Positions 9,949 to 21,668 of a stretch of 64,000 nucleotides of DNA are shown here, piece by piece. A program made the position numbers and the translations under genes. The stretch is taken from NCBI GenBank assembly GCA_963555705.1, contig OY743174.1, positions 28,337,608 through 28,401,607 on the forward strand, in the 5' to 3' direction. The notes under the pieces are model-generated. The model had not been told where the DNA came from, searched no databases, and worked only from the letters and a program-made list of their open reading frames with translations. Position 1 is the first letter of the stretch. Each line of letters starts with the position of its first letter. This DNA comes from Ligustrum vulgare (Eukaryota; Streptophyta; Magnoliopsida; Lamiales; Oleaceae).

Positions 9949-12900
9949 TGTAGCGACCCAGAATTTTAACGCAATTTAATAATTATTTTAATATTTAGAA
10001 AATCGTGTCGCTACTATTTCACCCATTATTTTAAAGTTAACGCCGCGACGTGTTCGTCTAGCCAAGTCAAGAAATAGTCAAGATTGTTCGATTTTAAATT
10101 AAATTCCAAATTCAGTAAAAATATCTCAATTTTCCTTATTCAAATTATTTCAAGTCCAAATACGTAATTCAATTTTATACCAAAATTGTACCATGAACCC
10201 ACGGTTTCATCATCACCTCACGTCTATGTCTATGTCTATGTCTATCTCAATCTGCAGAGACTTCAAGTCACAATACCATTGTTTTTCCTACCACTTTCCA
10301 CTCAATTAATCTATCAAAAGATTCCTTCAATTATGATATTCTCCACCATTTTATTTTTACAAAACCATCCAACCCATGTCTCATCTACGTTTCATCATCA
10401 CCAAACTTTCACCACATGATGATAACATGGAACATGGCTAGATATACAAAAGCATGAAATGCACGCTGTAAAGTTATAAAAGAGAACAAAGAAAGACATG
10501 AAATCACATGCTGAAGATTGGAAAGAATGTGAGAGGAGCTGACTGTAGGATATATATACATATACAATGAATCACTACCGATTCAACTCGATCGAAGCAA
10601 GCTGCAAAATGCCAAAATCCAACCAGAATCACCACCTCCAGCTCCAGTCATCAATTCCACTATTAACTCCAAGATTTGCCTCTGCAGTCATTGCAACCAC
10701 CGTAGGATTTCACCAAGCTTAACCATCACAAAAACAGGATCCGCCTGCACCACCACTTCCAAAATCAGAATCGATCCCAAAATCAAAACCCAGAATAAGC
10801 CAAACCAAGTACTTGCATCACCTCAGACCACCACTGCGACAGATTAATCGCCGAAAAATCACGAAATCAAGCCTCGGTTGCACACGGTTTCGCACTCAAA
10901 ACTCGCACATAATCCCTCAAATCTGAATCCCCATCCTGCTGAGCCACCCGCCGCACCTTACGCCTACGATTCGCCGGCGTTCCACCGACTGTAGCCTGGA
11001 CTTCACCCTCCGTCGCCAGCCTTCATCTCCTCTCTCGCCGTCTCTCTCTGATTCAATTCAGTGATAGTAGAGAAAAGAGAAATATATGTTTTAATAAAGT
11101 TTTCGGAAATTGCAATATTAGTCCCAAGATTTTAAATGATATTTAATTCAGTCCCTCAAGCTTTAAAGTTTTGCATTCCAACCCTTAAAGTTTTAAAAGA
11201 GTTTTAAACAGTCCTTTCATTTTTAAAATATATTATTTCAGCCCTATAGTAATATTCGTTTTAAGTTTCAACTCAAGTTTCAAAGATATTCATCTTAGTC
11301 CTTCAACTTTCAAAAGTATTCATTTTAGTCCCTAAGCTTTCAAAACATCAATTTCAGTCCTCAAATTGTAAATTATCAATTGAACTATATAATTCAAAAG
11401 ACTAAGGTGACTTATTGGCTAAGACGAAGCGTACGGAGAATTTAAAGAAATTGAAGTCATTCCCGCTCAACTTTGCACTCGTCGGATTTAAGGTAGACTC
11501 GCCTCTATTAATTGATTTAAATTATGATTGTATGTGAATGTCACATAACTTGTGAAATTATGTTTTTATGACAAGTAAGTATGTCTTATGTTTTTACGAA
11601 AAGTAAGTATGTTTTTATGACAAGTAAGTATGTCTTATGTTTTTACGAAAAGTAAGTATGTTTTTATGACAAGTAAGTATGTCTTATGTTTTTACGAAAA
11701 GTAAGTATGTTTTTATGACAAGTAAGTATGTCTTATGTTTTTACGAAAAGTAAGTATGTTTTTATGACAAGTAAGTATGTCTTATGTTTTTACGAAAAGT
11801 AAGTATGTTTTTATGACAAGTAAGTATGTCTTATGTTTTTACGAAAAATAAGTATGTTTTTATGAAAAGTAAGTATGTCTTATGTTTTTACGAAAAGTAA
11901 GTATGTTTTTATGACAAGTAAGTATGTCTTATGTTTTTACGAAAAGTAAGTATGTTTTTATGACAAGTAAGTATGTCTTATGTTTTTACGAAAAGTAAGT
12001 ATATTTTTATGACAAGTAAGTATGTCTTATGTTTTTACGAAAAGTAAGTATGTTTTTATGACAAGTAAGTATGTCTTATGTTTTTACGAAAAGTAAGTAT
12101 GTTTTTATGACAAGTAAGTATGTCTTATGTTTTTACGAAAAGTAAGTATGTTTTTATGACAAGTAAGTATGTCTTATGTTTTTACGAAAAGTAAGTATGT
12201 TTTTATGACAAGTAAGTATGTCTTATGTTTTTACGAAAAGTAAGTATGTTTTTATGACAAGTAAGTATGTCTTATGTTTTTACGAAAAGTAAGTATGTTT
12301 TTATGACAAGTAAGTATGTCTTATGTTTTTACGAAAAGTAAGTATGTTTTTATGAAAAGTAAGTATGTCTTATGTTTTTACGAAAAGTAAGTATGTTTTT
12401 ATGACAAGTAAGTATGTCTTATGTTTTTATGAAAAGTAAGTATGTTTTTATGACAAGTAAGTATGTCTTATGTTTTTATGAAAAGTAAGTATATTTTTAT
12501 GACAAGTAAGTATGACTTATGTTTTTATGAAAAGTAAGTATGCTTTTATGACAAGTAAGTATATCTTATATTTTTACGAAAAGTAAGTATACCCTATGTT
12601 TTTACGAAAATGTTTGGATCATTGCTATGAAATCAATCTCACAAGATTTTTATGGGTCACATATGATATGTTTATGATTATGCTAAGAGGACCGGAGTTT
12701 AGTAGCGCTACACATAAGAATTCTTGCCATCTAAGTTCGGTAAAATTCTTGTGTCTCCCTATGTTTATGAGTATTTCGATCATATCCTATGTTATGATGA
12801 AAATGATCCCTATACTTTCAAAAGAAAATTATGCTTGGTATATTTATGTGATTATATGTTGATATGTTTTTCAAAGATGTTTTCAAAGAGCCGGTATTTA

Positions 12901-13349
12901 TGTGTTCAATTATATTGTAGATTAATTAATTGGCGATGAGTCTACTGAGTATTTCATTTATGAAATGCTCAACCCATGTTTAACAATTTTGCAGATTTCG
13001 GAGACGGTGGCAAGTGATGGATGATGGTGGCAATAATCGATAAATGGTTGAAAGTTTAACTTTAAGATTTTCGTATTTTCCAAGCATCGAATAATTATGA
13101 GAACTTCATTTATTTGAGAAATTATGATATTGTAAATTTCTTTACAATATTAATGGTTCGGTTTACTATTTCAAATTGTTTCATAAATGTTATTAAATTT
13201 TATCGACCATTACAGTTTATTTAAGGTTGCCATAAATGAATTTCAGTTATTCTTCCGCAAAAAAAAAAAAAAAAAATATTATTCGAAAAAAAAAAATTAG
13301 ATTAGATAATGACGTGGTGAACCGGGTATACGGAACTCGGGGCGCTACA
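9949..13349 (+). mobile_element. Family-1 LTR (3' LTR, 3,401 bp) with internal satellite
   Basis: The LTR begins TGTAGCGACCCAG right after the polypurine tract and ends CTCGGGGCGCTACA. Its first half has the family layout: A/C-rich segment with a (TATGTC)n run near 10,213-10,240, GC-rich block near 10,900-11,050, then 'TTCAGTCCC' repeats (about 11,110-11,370). The second half is dominated by the 49-bp array described separately. The last 830 bp match 7503-8335. No protein gene is supported; short ORFs in it are repeat shadows. Confidence 0.8.
11551..12590 (+). repeat. Satellite array, about 21 copies of a 49-bp unit
   Basis: Each unit contains two related halves, TATGTTTTTATGACAAGTAAG and TATGTCTTATGTTTTTACG then AAAAGTAAG, so the motif AAGTAAGTAT recurs about every 21-28 bp. 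Copies are near-identical in the centre (about 11,600-12,400), with a few single-base variants (CGAAAA to TGAAAA) toward the right edge. A few degenerate units exist at 7503-7600. The array lies wholly inside an LTR. Confidence 0.95.
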
Positions 13350-14261
13350 CTATGGTTCGACAGTGATGTGGTTGGGTTCGACAGTGGTGTTGATGTTGGG
13401 TTTGGTTTGGTTCGGCGGGAAAACTGTGACCTTGGCTGTCGGGTTGAGCAATAGCGGTGGTGGGTGGCTCGGTCGGTGAAGGGAGGTAGTAGGGGTGTTC
13501 GTTGTTCCTTGCAGATTGTTTATGGCTCGTGGGATGTGTGAGTTTGGTGATTGACGTTATGCTGGTTATGGTGATTTTCTGTCGGTTGAAGGTGGTGAGA
13601 TGCGTGTTTGTGATATTTGGCGGTTGCTATCGGTGGATTTTATGCAACTAGTAATGGTAAGGTTCGGTTTTGGGTTCGGTGGACTTGAAGGAAGTCGGTT
13701 GTGGCTGTTGATTGTTGCTGGCGATGGATTTTAGGTGAATTGTGGCTGAGGGTTTGGAGATGGCAAATTGAAAATAGAGAAATTGGAAGCAACTTGCGTG
13801 AATTGTGCAAGAGATCTTACCTGGAGTTACTGAAAACTTGTGTCGTGAATTAAGAGTAGAATAGGGTAAAAATATTGATAGGAAGTGTTTTAGTTAGAAT
13901 AGAAAAGAGTTGGGAAGTGTTATAGTTAGGATGAAATTGTGATAAGTTGGAATATAGGAATAACGATTCGTTTTGAATTTCATGTACTATATCACTCCTT
14001 AAATGATAAGAATTGAGTTAAAATAAATTGGATAGTAAAATAATTTCAGATTTGGACTTAAAAATAATTTGTGTTTTAAATAATAAATTTTTGGCTAAAA
14101 ATCAGTTTGGACTTAAAATTTATTTCATTGACTCGAAAATAGTTCACTTGGCTAGATGAATACGCTTAAATTTTGAAAATGGGAAAAATTATAATAACAC
14201 GTTTTTATTTGACAATTAAGAAATAAAATATTTATTTAACTTGAAAAATCTCGGTCGTTAC
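13350..14261 (-). mobile_element. LTR fragment of minus-strand gypsy element
   Basis: The fragment ends on the plus strand with ATCTCGGTCGTTACA, so on the minus strand it starts TGTAACGACCGAGAT, a gypsy LTR start. It begins at the junction with the family-1 LTR at 13349. By orientation it could be the 5' LTR of the decayed minus-strand element whose gag ends at 4233, with everything between being later insertion. The missing gag start and primer site mean some sequence was also lost. It has a G/T-rich block near 13,360-13,750 and no gene. Confidence 0.5.
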
Positions 14262-14738
14262 ATAACCTCTTCTTTCGAATGTCAATTAGCCCTAATCAAT
14301 TAATTAACTAAATAATTGCAAAGTTTATCTCTCCAAACTTAAACTAATCTCTTCTCTCGAAATGTTAATTAGTATAAATTAATTAAGTAATCACCAATTC
14401 CTTCTTTCGAATGTCCACTAGCCCTAATTCATTAATTAATTGCTAATCTCTTCTTTCAAATATCAATTAACCCAAATTAATCTATTTGAAGAATAACAAA
14501 ATTGAACCACCTAGGAATAAGGATATCTCTTTTACCTAAATTATGTAACCTAAATTGTTTGTAACATTAGTCTAAAATGCATAATATATCTCGATTAATA
14601 CACAAATCACAAATCAACCATTTGGTAACTAAGCAAATGAAAGACATTAATTACTATTACAAATACATATGAAATGAGTAACATGAAATCAATAAATAAA
14701 ACATAAAAATTAATTAAATTAGGTTAAGCTACATCAAT
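14262..14738 (-). mobile_element. Family-4 LTR-type fragment, left part
   Basis: This AT-rich stretch has several degenerate copies of a 'CTAATCTCTTCTTTCGAATGTCAATTAG'-like unit (not exact; about 60-70 bp spacing). It resembles 1-708 in reverse complement. It is continuous with 32,856 onward once the family-2 solo LTR and everything inside it are removed; the TSD TCAAT marks that junction. No gene. Confidence 0.45.
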
Positions 14739-17185
14739 TGTAACACCCCAAGTTCAAAAATATTAAAACCTAGGTGTTAACTTCCATTTTTATTTTAATG
14801 CAAAAATAAATCATTTAAAACATCAAAATTTTCATTTTTGTATTATACAAATCTATAGAAATTTCGGCAGAGTCTCCTCTGTAATTTGGACTTAGCCAAC
14901 CTGTAGAGGGACATCATACCCAACCTAACAATTTAAAAGTGCAAATCTCAACCCATTCAATAATCAATATTCAACATTCAGTCACAATTCAATATCAACT
15001 CTCACATCACCACATTATCCTAAAATAAGTCACAAACTCCTCCATACAAAAATTCCAAACCAACAAACTTTAACAAATAAAATAAGAGATAGTTTAATCG
15101 CTAATGTGATGCCATTACTTATTCAAAACTAATCCAATCAAATAATTTTAAAAATGAACGAATAAGGAACGATTAATGAAAAACTTAACTAAATCCCAAA
15201 TTTACTTTATTTAAAAAGAATGGCAGCGAATACTGTCTGAGTCAGCTGCCAAATGCTCTCCTCGGATCACCTAACTTTCATCACCTGAAATGTTGGGAAG
15301 GAATTGGGGTGAGCTAAAGCTCAGTAAGTAAACTTTATGCATGTAATGCATGCTTATGACATAAATGCTTTAAAAATTCCATATATGTATCCCCATATAC
15401 TTTACTTTCCAGAATTTTCAAACATTTCAAACTTTCACTTCATTTCCATCGTGAGCTCACTTGGTGTATCTTCTAGTCAGTCAGATAACAGTAGGCAATT
15501 CTTATTTGGAACCAGATTAACATTCACATTTCCACCGTAAAGCGGTTTAACATTCACTTTCCCACCGCAAAGCGGTTTAACAGTCCACCGTAAAACGATT
15601 AAACATTCCATCGCAAAGCGACTTAATTCGGGTACGCCCATCTTTCATGAACTAGAAGTACACCCATTATTTTTTAAAAACTTGGGATACATAACTTTTG
15701 AACAAACTTGCACCTTGACACATTTCTTTCATTTAAAAACATTTGACTTCCCAATTTCGATGTCAATGCATGCTTGATGATGTAATGACATGATAACGTG
15801 CATGCTTGAACATTCTTCTTAATAACATATACTTTCATAAAGTAAATGAAATTCATCAAAGCAAGTAAGTTGCAAGACAGTAATTTACACATTTATTTCA
15901 CATTCACATTCAACTTTGATAAAAATAGGGGGAAGTTTACTTACTTGACGTCCTTAGCATTTACCGTTATCTGGATTTGCAAGTGGAGAAGCCTCGACTG
16001 CCCGTGTCGTCAATGTACCAACAATCCTAGTTATATTTATTCATCAAATAGATATAACTTTCAATCCAAAACCCCTTTTTAAAACTCGACTTCCATTTCA
16101 TTCACAAATTAATAACACTAAACGAACCTCAAATTGAATGCAATTGAATTCCCAATTGAATCAAAAACCAATTTAAAACAATCTAAATCAATAAATTCCA
16201 AAACTCTAAGATTCCTATTTAAAGTTCTAAATAACCTCTTAAATCAGAAAATTAACACACTTTTATACCATTATCCCCAATAATCAAAAATCACATATAG
16301 GTTGTATAAATATACATATACATATACACGATCATATATACACATTCAACCAACGATTTTTTTTAACTAGAACTTTCACTTTCACTTTTATATAACTTAG
16401 AAATCTGAAGTTATAAGGATTTAGACCACGAATCAAGGTGAAATTCGAGATCAAACAAGAGTAACATGGATTTCTATACTTTCTTAAGATTAATATATAC
16501 ATTTATAGACTCTTGCCAGCTCCTAACATTTCCGCTATAATCTCAGTACTAAGCTAAAATATCAATTAACAAACTAAAACATTTTTCAACATTGGAAAAC
16601 TTGCTGTGAACGACCTCACTGTTGAAATTTCAATTAAAACTCCAAATTAAACTGACATCTCAACTAGGAAAATTAAATCCATAAAATTTCAAAATCTGAA
16701 AATAGTGATGAACTTAAGCACACCCATGAACACACATATATATACATCTAACATTACTCAATCTCAAGATTAACTTCTAAAATTCGAAATCTACATATTT
16801 TGAAATTTGAAAATTTGAAAATCTTAACATATATACATACACTCAACTTATATATATACCTCAATACGCATATATGTCTGTGCACGTGAAAGAGTGTGTG
16901 TGTAGTGCGTGTGCACGTTCGAGTCAGTGTGTGTGCAGAAAAGGGAAGGGGAAGAGGGGGCTTTTACCGCTGGTGCAGTGGCGTCTGGTGGCAGTCGACA
17001 ACGAGGTGGGGCCGGGAGCTACGAGCGGTGCGAGGGTGAGACAGACAGAGACAGAGAAAGACCGAGAGAGAGATGTTGCAGGCATGAGGGAGGAGAGATA
17101 ACGAGGGTTTAGGTTTAACTTTAATCTTTTGAAATTTGCAAATTGGTCCCTCAAATCCCCTCCTTTGCATATTTAAATACCGTAA
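14739..17185 (-). mobile_element. Family-2 solo LTR, left part (rest at 32,569-32,850)
   Basis: On the plus strand it starts TGTAACACCCCAAGTTC, and the other part ends GGCGGTATTACA at 32,850, so on the minus strand the LTR runs TGTAATACC...GGGGTGTTACA. Five-base TSDs TCAAT flank it at 14,734-14,738 and 32,851-32,855, and no internal region is present, so it is a solo LTR of about 2.7 kb. It is split at 17,185 by the compound element. Related LTR pieces lie at 45,371-45,931 and 50,335-51,455. Four short 'CCACCGTAAAGCGGTTTAACA' type repeats occur at about 15,530-15,630. No gene. Confidence 0.85.
17181..17185. repeat. Left target-site duplication CGTAA of the compound element
   Basis: CGTAA directly precedes TGTAGCGCCCC at 17,186. 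The same five bases follow GGGTCGCTATA at 32,564-32,568. This pair shows the three LTRs and two internal regions between them occupy one insertion site. Confidence 0.9.
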
Positions 17186-20125
17186 TGTAGCGCCCCGAGT
17201 TCCGTATACCCGATTCACTACGTCATTTTCTGTCTAAATTTTTCGAATAATATTTTTTGCGGAAGAAATAATTGAAATTCATTTTTGGCAACATTAAATA
17301 TACTGTAATGGCCGATAAAATTGAAACATTTATGAAACCATTTGAAATAATAAATCGAACCATTAATTTTGTAAAGAAATTGACAATGTCATAATTTCTC
17401 AAATAAATGAACTTCTCTAAATTATTCGATTGTTTGGAAAAATACGGAAATCATTAACGTCAAACTTTCAACCGTTTAACGATTATTGCCACCATCATTC
17501 ATCGCTCGCCACCGTCTCCGAAATCTGCAAAACTGTTAAAAAGTAGGGTGAGTATTTCATGGGGAAAATACTCAGTAGACTCATCGCAAATTAATTTAAT
17601 TTATAAGATGATTAAACACATAAATCCCGGCTCTTTATAAAACGGGCATTGATAGAGCTTCTTTATAAAACTGCTCTTTTAAATAAAACTCATATTGTGC
17701 ATTACAACACGGGACATATTTTACAAATCATAGGCTCTTTGAAAATAGCTCTTTGAAAACAGCTCTTTGAAAACCATATACTTATAAAAACATTTTAATT
17801 ATGCCAAGCATAATTTCTTTTGAAAGCATAACATAAGATAGGATTGAAATCCTCATAAACATAAATAGACACAAGAACTTTACCGAACTTAGGTGGCAAG
17901 AATTCTTATGCAGTAAAATCATAATAACAGTAAGATCATAATAACATAGGATAAGATCGAAATCCTCATAAATATAAGAATTTTACCGAACTTAGGTGGC
18001 AAGAATTCTTATGTAGTAAAATCATAATAACAGTAAGTATACCAAAACATAATTCATGAAATTCATAGGGATCATTTCCATCATAACATAAGATAGGATC
18101 GAAATCCTCATAAACATACGCGACAGGAATTTTACCGAACTTAGGTGGTAAATCCTCATAAACATATGGAAAGACAGGAATTTTACCGAACTTAGGTGGT
18201 AAATCCTCATAAACTTATGGAGACACAGAATTCTACCGAACTTAGGTGGTAAGAATTCTTATGTGCATAGCAATGATCCAAAACATATAAAACATTATCG
18301 TAAAAACATAGGGTATACTTACTTTTCATAAAAACATAAGGTATATTTACCTTTCATAAAACATACTTAATTTTCTTGAAAATTGACTTTCACAAGTCAC
18401 GTGACATTTATATGAAATCATAATTTAAATCAATTAATAAGTGCGAGTCTACCTCAAATCCGACGAGTGCAAAGTTGAGCGGGAATGACTTCAATTTCTT
18501 TAAATTCTCCGTACGTTTCGTCTTAGCCAATAAGTCACTTTAGTCTATCGAATATATAATTCAAAATGATAAATTATAATTTGAGGACTAAAATTGATGT
18601 TTTGAAAGTTGAGGGACTAAAATGAATACTTTTAAAACTTGAGCTTAAAATAAAGTAAATCAGCAGGGACTGGAATAAATAGTTTTGATACTTAGGGTTA
18701 AATTAATAACCTTTGAAATTTAGGACTGAAATGATAAGTTTAAAACAGTAGGGACTGAATTGGTAAGTTTAAAACTAAAAGGGCTGGAAAACTCACTTTG
18801 AAAACTGAGGGACTAAATGGCAATTTTCGAAATATATTAAAATATATCCTCAGATTAAATCTCTCTCTCTCATTCAGCACTCTCTCTCACTGGCGTGAAG
18901 GAACAGAGGACGGAAGAAGGCGATGCGAGGGACAGTCGTGAGCTGAGGGATTTACTGGTCTCCAACCGTCGACTCACCGGCGCAACACCGGCGTCAGATA
19001 CGAAGAGCGGTGGGGGTGAAAATAAGCTAAGTTCTGGGTTGATTGGTACAAATTTTTGGTGCGAAATCGAAGAGTGACCCGAGGCTAGGGTTCGCGATTT
19101 GGGGCGTGAAATTCTCCGGCGAAGGGAGCGGCGATTGAGGTAAGTGTCGGGGTTCATCTATTACTGGGTTTTGGGTTTTGATTTGTGAGGAGCAGTCGTT
19201 GGCGGATTTGACTGTTGGTGGTTTGCAGGTGGTATTGAGACTGTGGTTCGGCTGAGTGCGGTGGTGGTGCTCAATTTTGATTGATGATGATGAACGCTGA
19301 TTCAATTTGGTGTTTGAGTATGGTGATGATAGTGTCGGTTGGCAGTGGTGTTGCAGATTTTGATCTGGGTAGTGATTCAAGGTGGTGCAGTTTACATAGT
19401 GGTGCAGGGACGTTTGGCTGTGGTGTGATCAATGCAAACGGTGGTGGTGTAGACGAAATGGAGTAGGAATGAATTGTGTATTGATGCAGTGATGAATTTG
19501 ATTAAGACAGTATGTTGGTTTGGAGTTCAATCTGGGCAGGGTGATGGCTGGTGGTTGGATTGTGGTTGCAGACAATTGGTTTGAGTTGTGGATGGTGCTG
19601 ATGTTGATGATACACGGAGGTGGTGTTCTGAGTGGCGTGGAGATGATTTCTTGAATTCATGATAATGGATTGGTCTGATATGTATAAAGAGAAGCATCTT
19701 TCTTGCTGGAAAGATGGTTTTGTAAAATAATATGGTGGAGAATATCATGATTTGGAGGGGTGGTGATGATAATGATGATGCTTGTATAATGTGATGAAAA
19801 GGAGTATAAAGAGAAAGCAAAACGTGTGAAATAAATTTTGATTATGATAAGAATTGGACTAACTTTGATTCGGAATTGTATTAAAAACTGATATATTTTG
19901 AACTGAAAATATGATTTTGAAATAATACTTTGAATAAATAATTAAAGTAATATAATTTTAGAAATTCGAACATTTAATTTAAAATCGAACAAATTCGATA
20001 TTTCTTGACTTGGCTAGACGAACACGTCGCGGCGTTAACTTCAAAACAATGGGTGAAATAGTAGCGACACAATTTTCTAAATATTAAAATAATTATTTAT
20101 TGCATAAAAATTCTGGGTCGCTATA
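17186..20125 (-). repeat. Family-1 LTR copy 1 (2,940 bp)
   Basis: The plus strand reads TGTAGCGCCCCGAG...TGGGTCGCTATA. It contains short degenerate repeats with the core ACCGAACTTAGGTGG (about 17,880-18,250), purine/pyrimidine runs of 'AGGGACTAAA' type (about 18,590-18,810), and a GC-rich block with GAGGTAAGT at 19,137-19,145 on the plus strand. It differs from copies 2 and 3 at two noticed positions (about 17,241 and 17,567). ORFs reported within it (for example 18,870-19,380) have no recognisable protein and are treated as shadows. Confidence 0.9.
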
Positions 20126-20690
20126 ATCTTACCTCCTTAAAATAATTTCGTCCTCGAAATTAAACTTACTTAATCTTATAATTTCTGAATACTTAATCAG
20201 AATCTCTTCTTCTTATCATCGAATATTCTCAAAATAATCAAAACAATTACCTGAATATTTTCTCTACGTAATATACCCAAACATATCAACATAATATTAT
20301 CAACTTATCTTTCCAATATTTGTAACCCAAAATTCAGTAAACAAATATCTCCCAAAACTAAGATTCTATACTTAAATGTCACCACATTTCCTGCAAAGTA
20401 TTTCTTTCACTTGTATATACGTATGAATTCTGATTCAATACGGTACTCATTTTACTTTCCACGTATCATCACACTATACCAAGATTATCATTATTAAAAC
20501 AAAATATCAGTACCCAATCCAAGAAAATATTCCAAATCTCCAATCAAATCTCCTTTATCGATAAAATTTAACAGCGCATTACTTCTTGTCTCCTCTTTTC
20601 ATTAAAATAATCCTGCGCTTTCTTGCTGGTCACAACATCACGCGGATTCACTCAGATCCTTTGCGTTTAAATAGTTCATGCTGAGAAGAG
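20126..20690. other. Internal region 1, non-coding 3' end of the element and cassette promoter
   Basis: The first 60 bp are the reverse complement of the polypurine tract and the conserved TTTCGAGGACGAAATT motif, matching 9,840-9,948. The rest is AT-rich with no gene. The last 120 bp, from about 20,570, has homology to the third cassette copy (reverse complement near 55,180-55,250), so the cassette begins in this region. Confidence 0.6.
20666..20674 (+). promoter_or_regulatory. TATA-like motif TTTAAATAG before the cysteine-rich protein gene
   Basis: TTTAAATAG followed by TTCAT lies 33 bp before the ATG at 20,707. The same nine bases precede the LOG gene at 21,586-21,594, also followed within 20 bp by a TTCA motif. 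The match suggests a core promoter shared by both cassette genes; transcription has not been shown. Confidence 0.4.
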
Positions 20691-20706
20691 GTTGAATCAT
20701 CAAACA

Positions 20707-21258
20707 ATGGATATCATTCTTTCTAACATTCGCAAGTATTATTCCAGTCTTCCTATGAATGATCTGAGAAAGATCTATAAAATAAGACTCGAAAGATTGA
20801 GGTTGCTAATGGCTCATGATATTCCAGAAGATGTTCGCTGGTTGATAGAAGCAAAGGTTCGACTATCTGGTGAATTACCATCAACATTTCCAAAGCACAT
20901 GCCTGGTTTAGGCAAAAGCACGTTTGCAAAGAAACGAAGAGCAAAAAGACTGGGTGGTTGCTACAAATGTGCTCGTTGGAACTGTAATACTCGTTGCAAA
21001 TCAGTAGGATATTCTTCTACTAATCGGGATGATAAAATCGAATTCATAAAGGGTGGACTGAGTAAGGAGTCTTTGGATGATATTCGACTGACTCTTGAGA
21101 CGCACCCAAGTGGTTATGTACAACGTGAACTTCTCTCCTTATACACTCAGTTTAACGAGGACAAAAATCGTTATAGTCTCCAAAATATAATATCGAAAGA
21201 TCCTGTTTGCCAGTCTGTTTTACAAAATGAGGCTTCTGGCAGTTCAGCAATGATATAA
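20707..21258 (+). CDS. Cysteine-rich zinc-finger protein, carlavirus nucleic-acid-binding-protein-like (copy 1)
   Basis: An intact ORF of 183 residues. I start at the ATG at 20,707 because the only upstream in-frame start is TTG and the third genomic copy begins at the same methionine. Residues 67-100 hold the recognisable core: GLGKSTFAKKRRAKR (basic) followed by Cys85, Cys88, Cys93 and Cys97 in C-x2-C-x4-C-x3-C spacing. A basic stretch directly before a four-cysteine finger is the hallmark of the cysteine-rich nucleic-acid-binding proteins of carlaviruses (Carla_C4 family), known as RNA-binding proteins, silencing suppressors or symptom determinants. The N-terminal 65 residues are helical and charged; the C-terminal third is unplaced. 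It lies 410 bp before the LOG gene on the same strand, antisense to the retroelement. Assignment is by pattern only. Confidence 0.6.
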   Translation: MDIILSNIRKYYSSLPMNDLRKIYKIRLERLRLLMAHDIPEDVRWLIEAKVRLSGELPSTFPKHMPGLGKSTFAKKRRAKRLGGCYKCARWNCNTRCKSVGYSSTNRDDKIEFIKGGLSKESLDDIRLTLETHPSGYVQRELLSLYTQFNEDKNRYSLQNIISKDPVCQSVLQNEASGSSAMI

Positions 21259-21668
21259 GGTAAATCTTTTTAAAATATTTTGCTGCTTTCTTTCACGCGT
21301 TTTGGAAATAAAATATATTTTCCTTTCTCGAGGTTTGATAAAGCTGGAAATAAATATATTTTCCTTTTCTCGAGGTTTGATAAAGCTGGAAATAAATATA
21401 TTTTCCTTTCTCGAGGTTTGATAAAGCTGGAAATAAATATATTTTCCTTTCTCGAGGTTTGATAAAGCTGGAAATAAATCACCGAAAGGTGATATCTTTG
21501 GTAAAATAGTCAAAAGTTGTCCGATTTTGTCAAAAGTAAATCTTTACTTTTTCAGAATCAATCAAAAACAGTAAATTTTTCCGGCTTTAAATAGCCAAAC
21601 ATATTTCATAGTTCAGGCATCCCAAAATCACATCTTCTTCGTAAGTTTTCCCTTCTTTACTATCAAAG
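21259..21668 (+). promoter_or_regulatory. Spacer with 41-bp tandem repeats and LOG promoter region
   Basis: Four tandem copies of a 41-bp unit (core TTTCTCGAGGTTTGATAAAG) occupy about 21,303-21,478. After them comes TTTAAATAG at 21,586-21,594, a TATA-like motif 75 bp before the LOG ATG, and a pyrimidine-rich stretch (about 21,628-21,660) that would suit a plant 5' leader. The repeats are absent from the third cassette copy, so they are a later expansion. Confidence 0.55.

Noticed and set aside
11551..12590. CRISPR-like regular repeat
   Set aside because: Units are directly abutting without unique spacers; it is a plain satellite in plant DNA.
16874..17218. ORFs in the CT/GA-rich part of the family-2 LTR
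   Set aside because: Composition-driven; Ser/Arg/Glu-rich translations in four overlapping frames with no protein features.
18870..19820. Several ORFs of 60-117 codons in both strands of the LTR (repeated at 25,089 and 31,308)
   Set aside because: They overlap each other, have low-complexity content and recur only because the LTR recurs; no domain or typical start context.
20692..20706. Upstream start of the cysteine-rich protein (five extra residues)
   Set aside because: The codon at 20,692 is TTG, not ATG, and the third copy begins at the following methionine.
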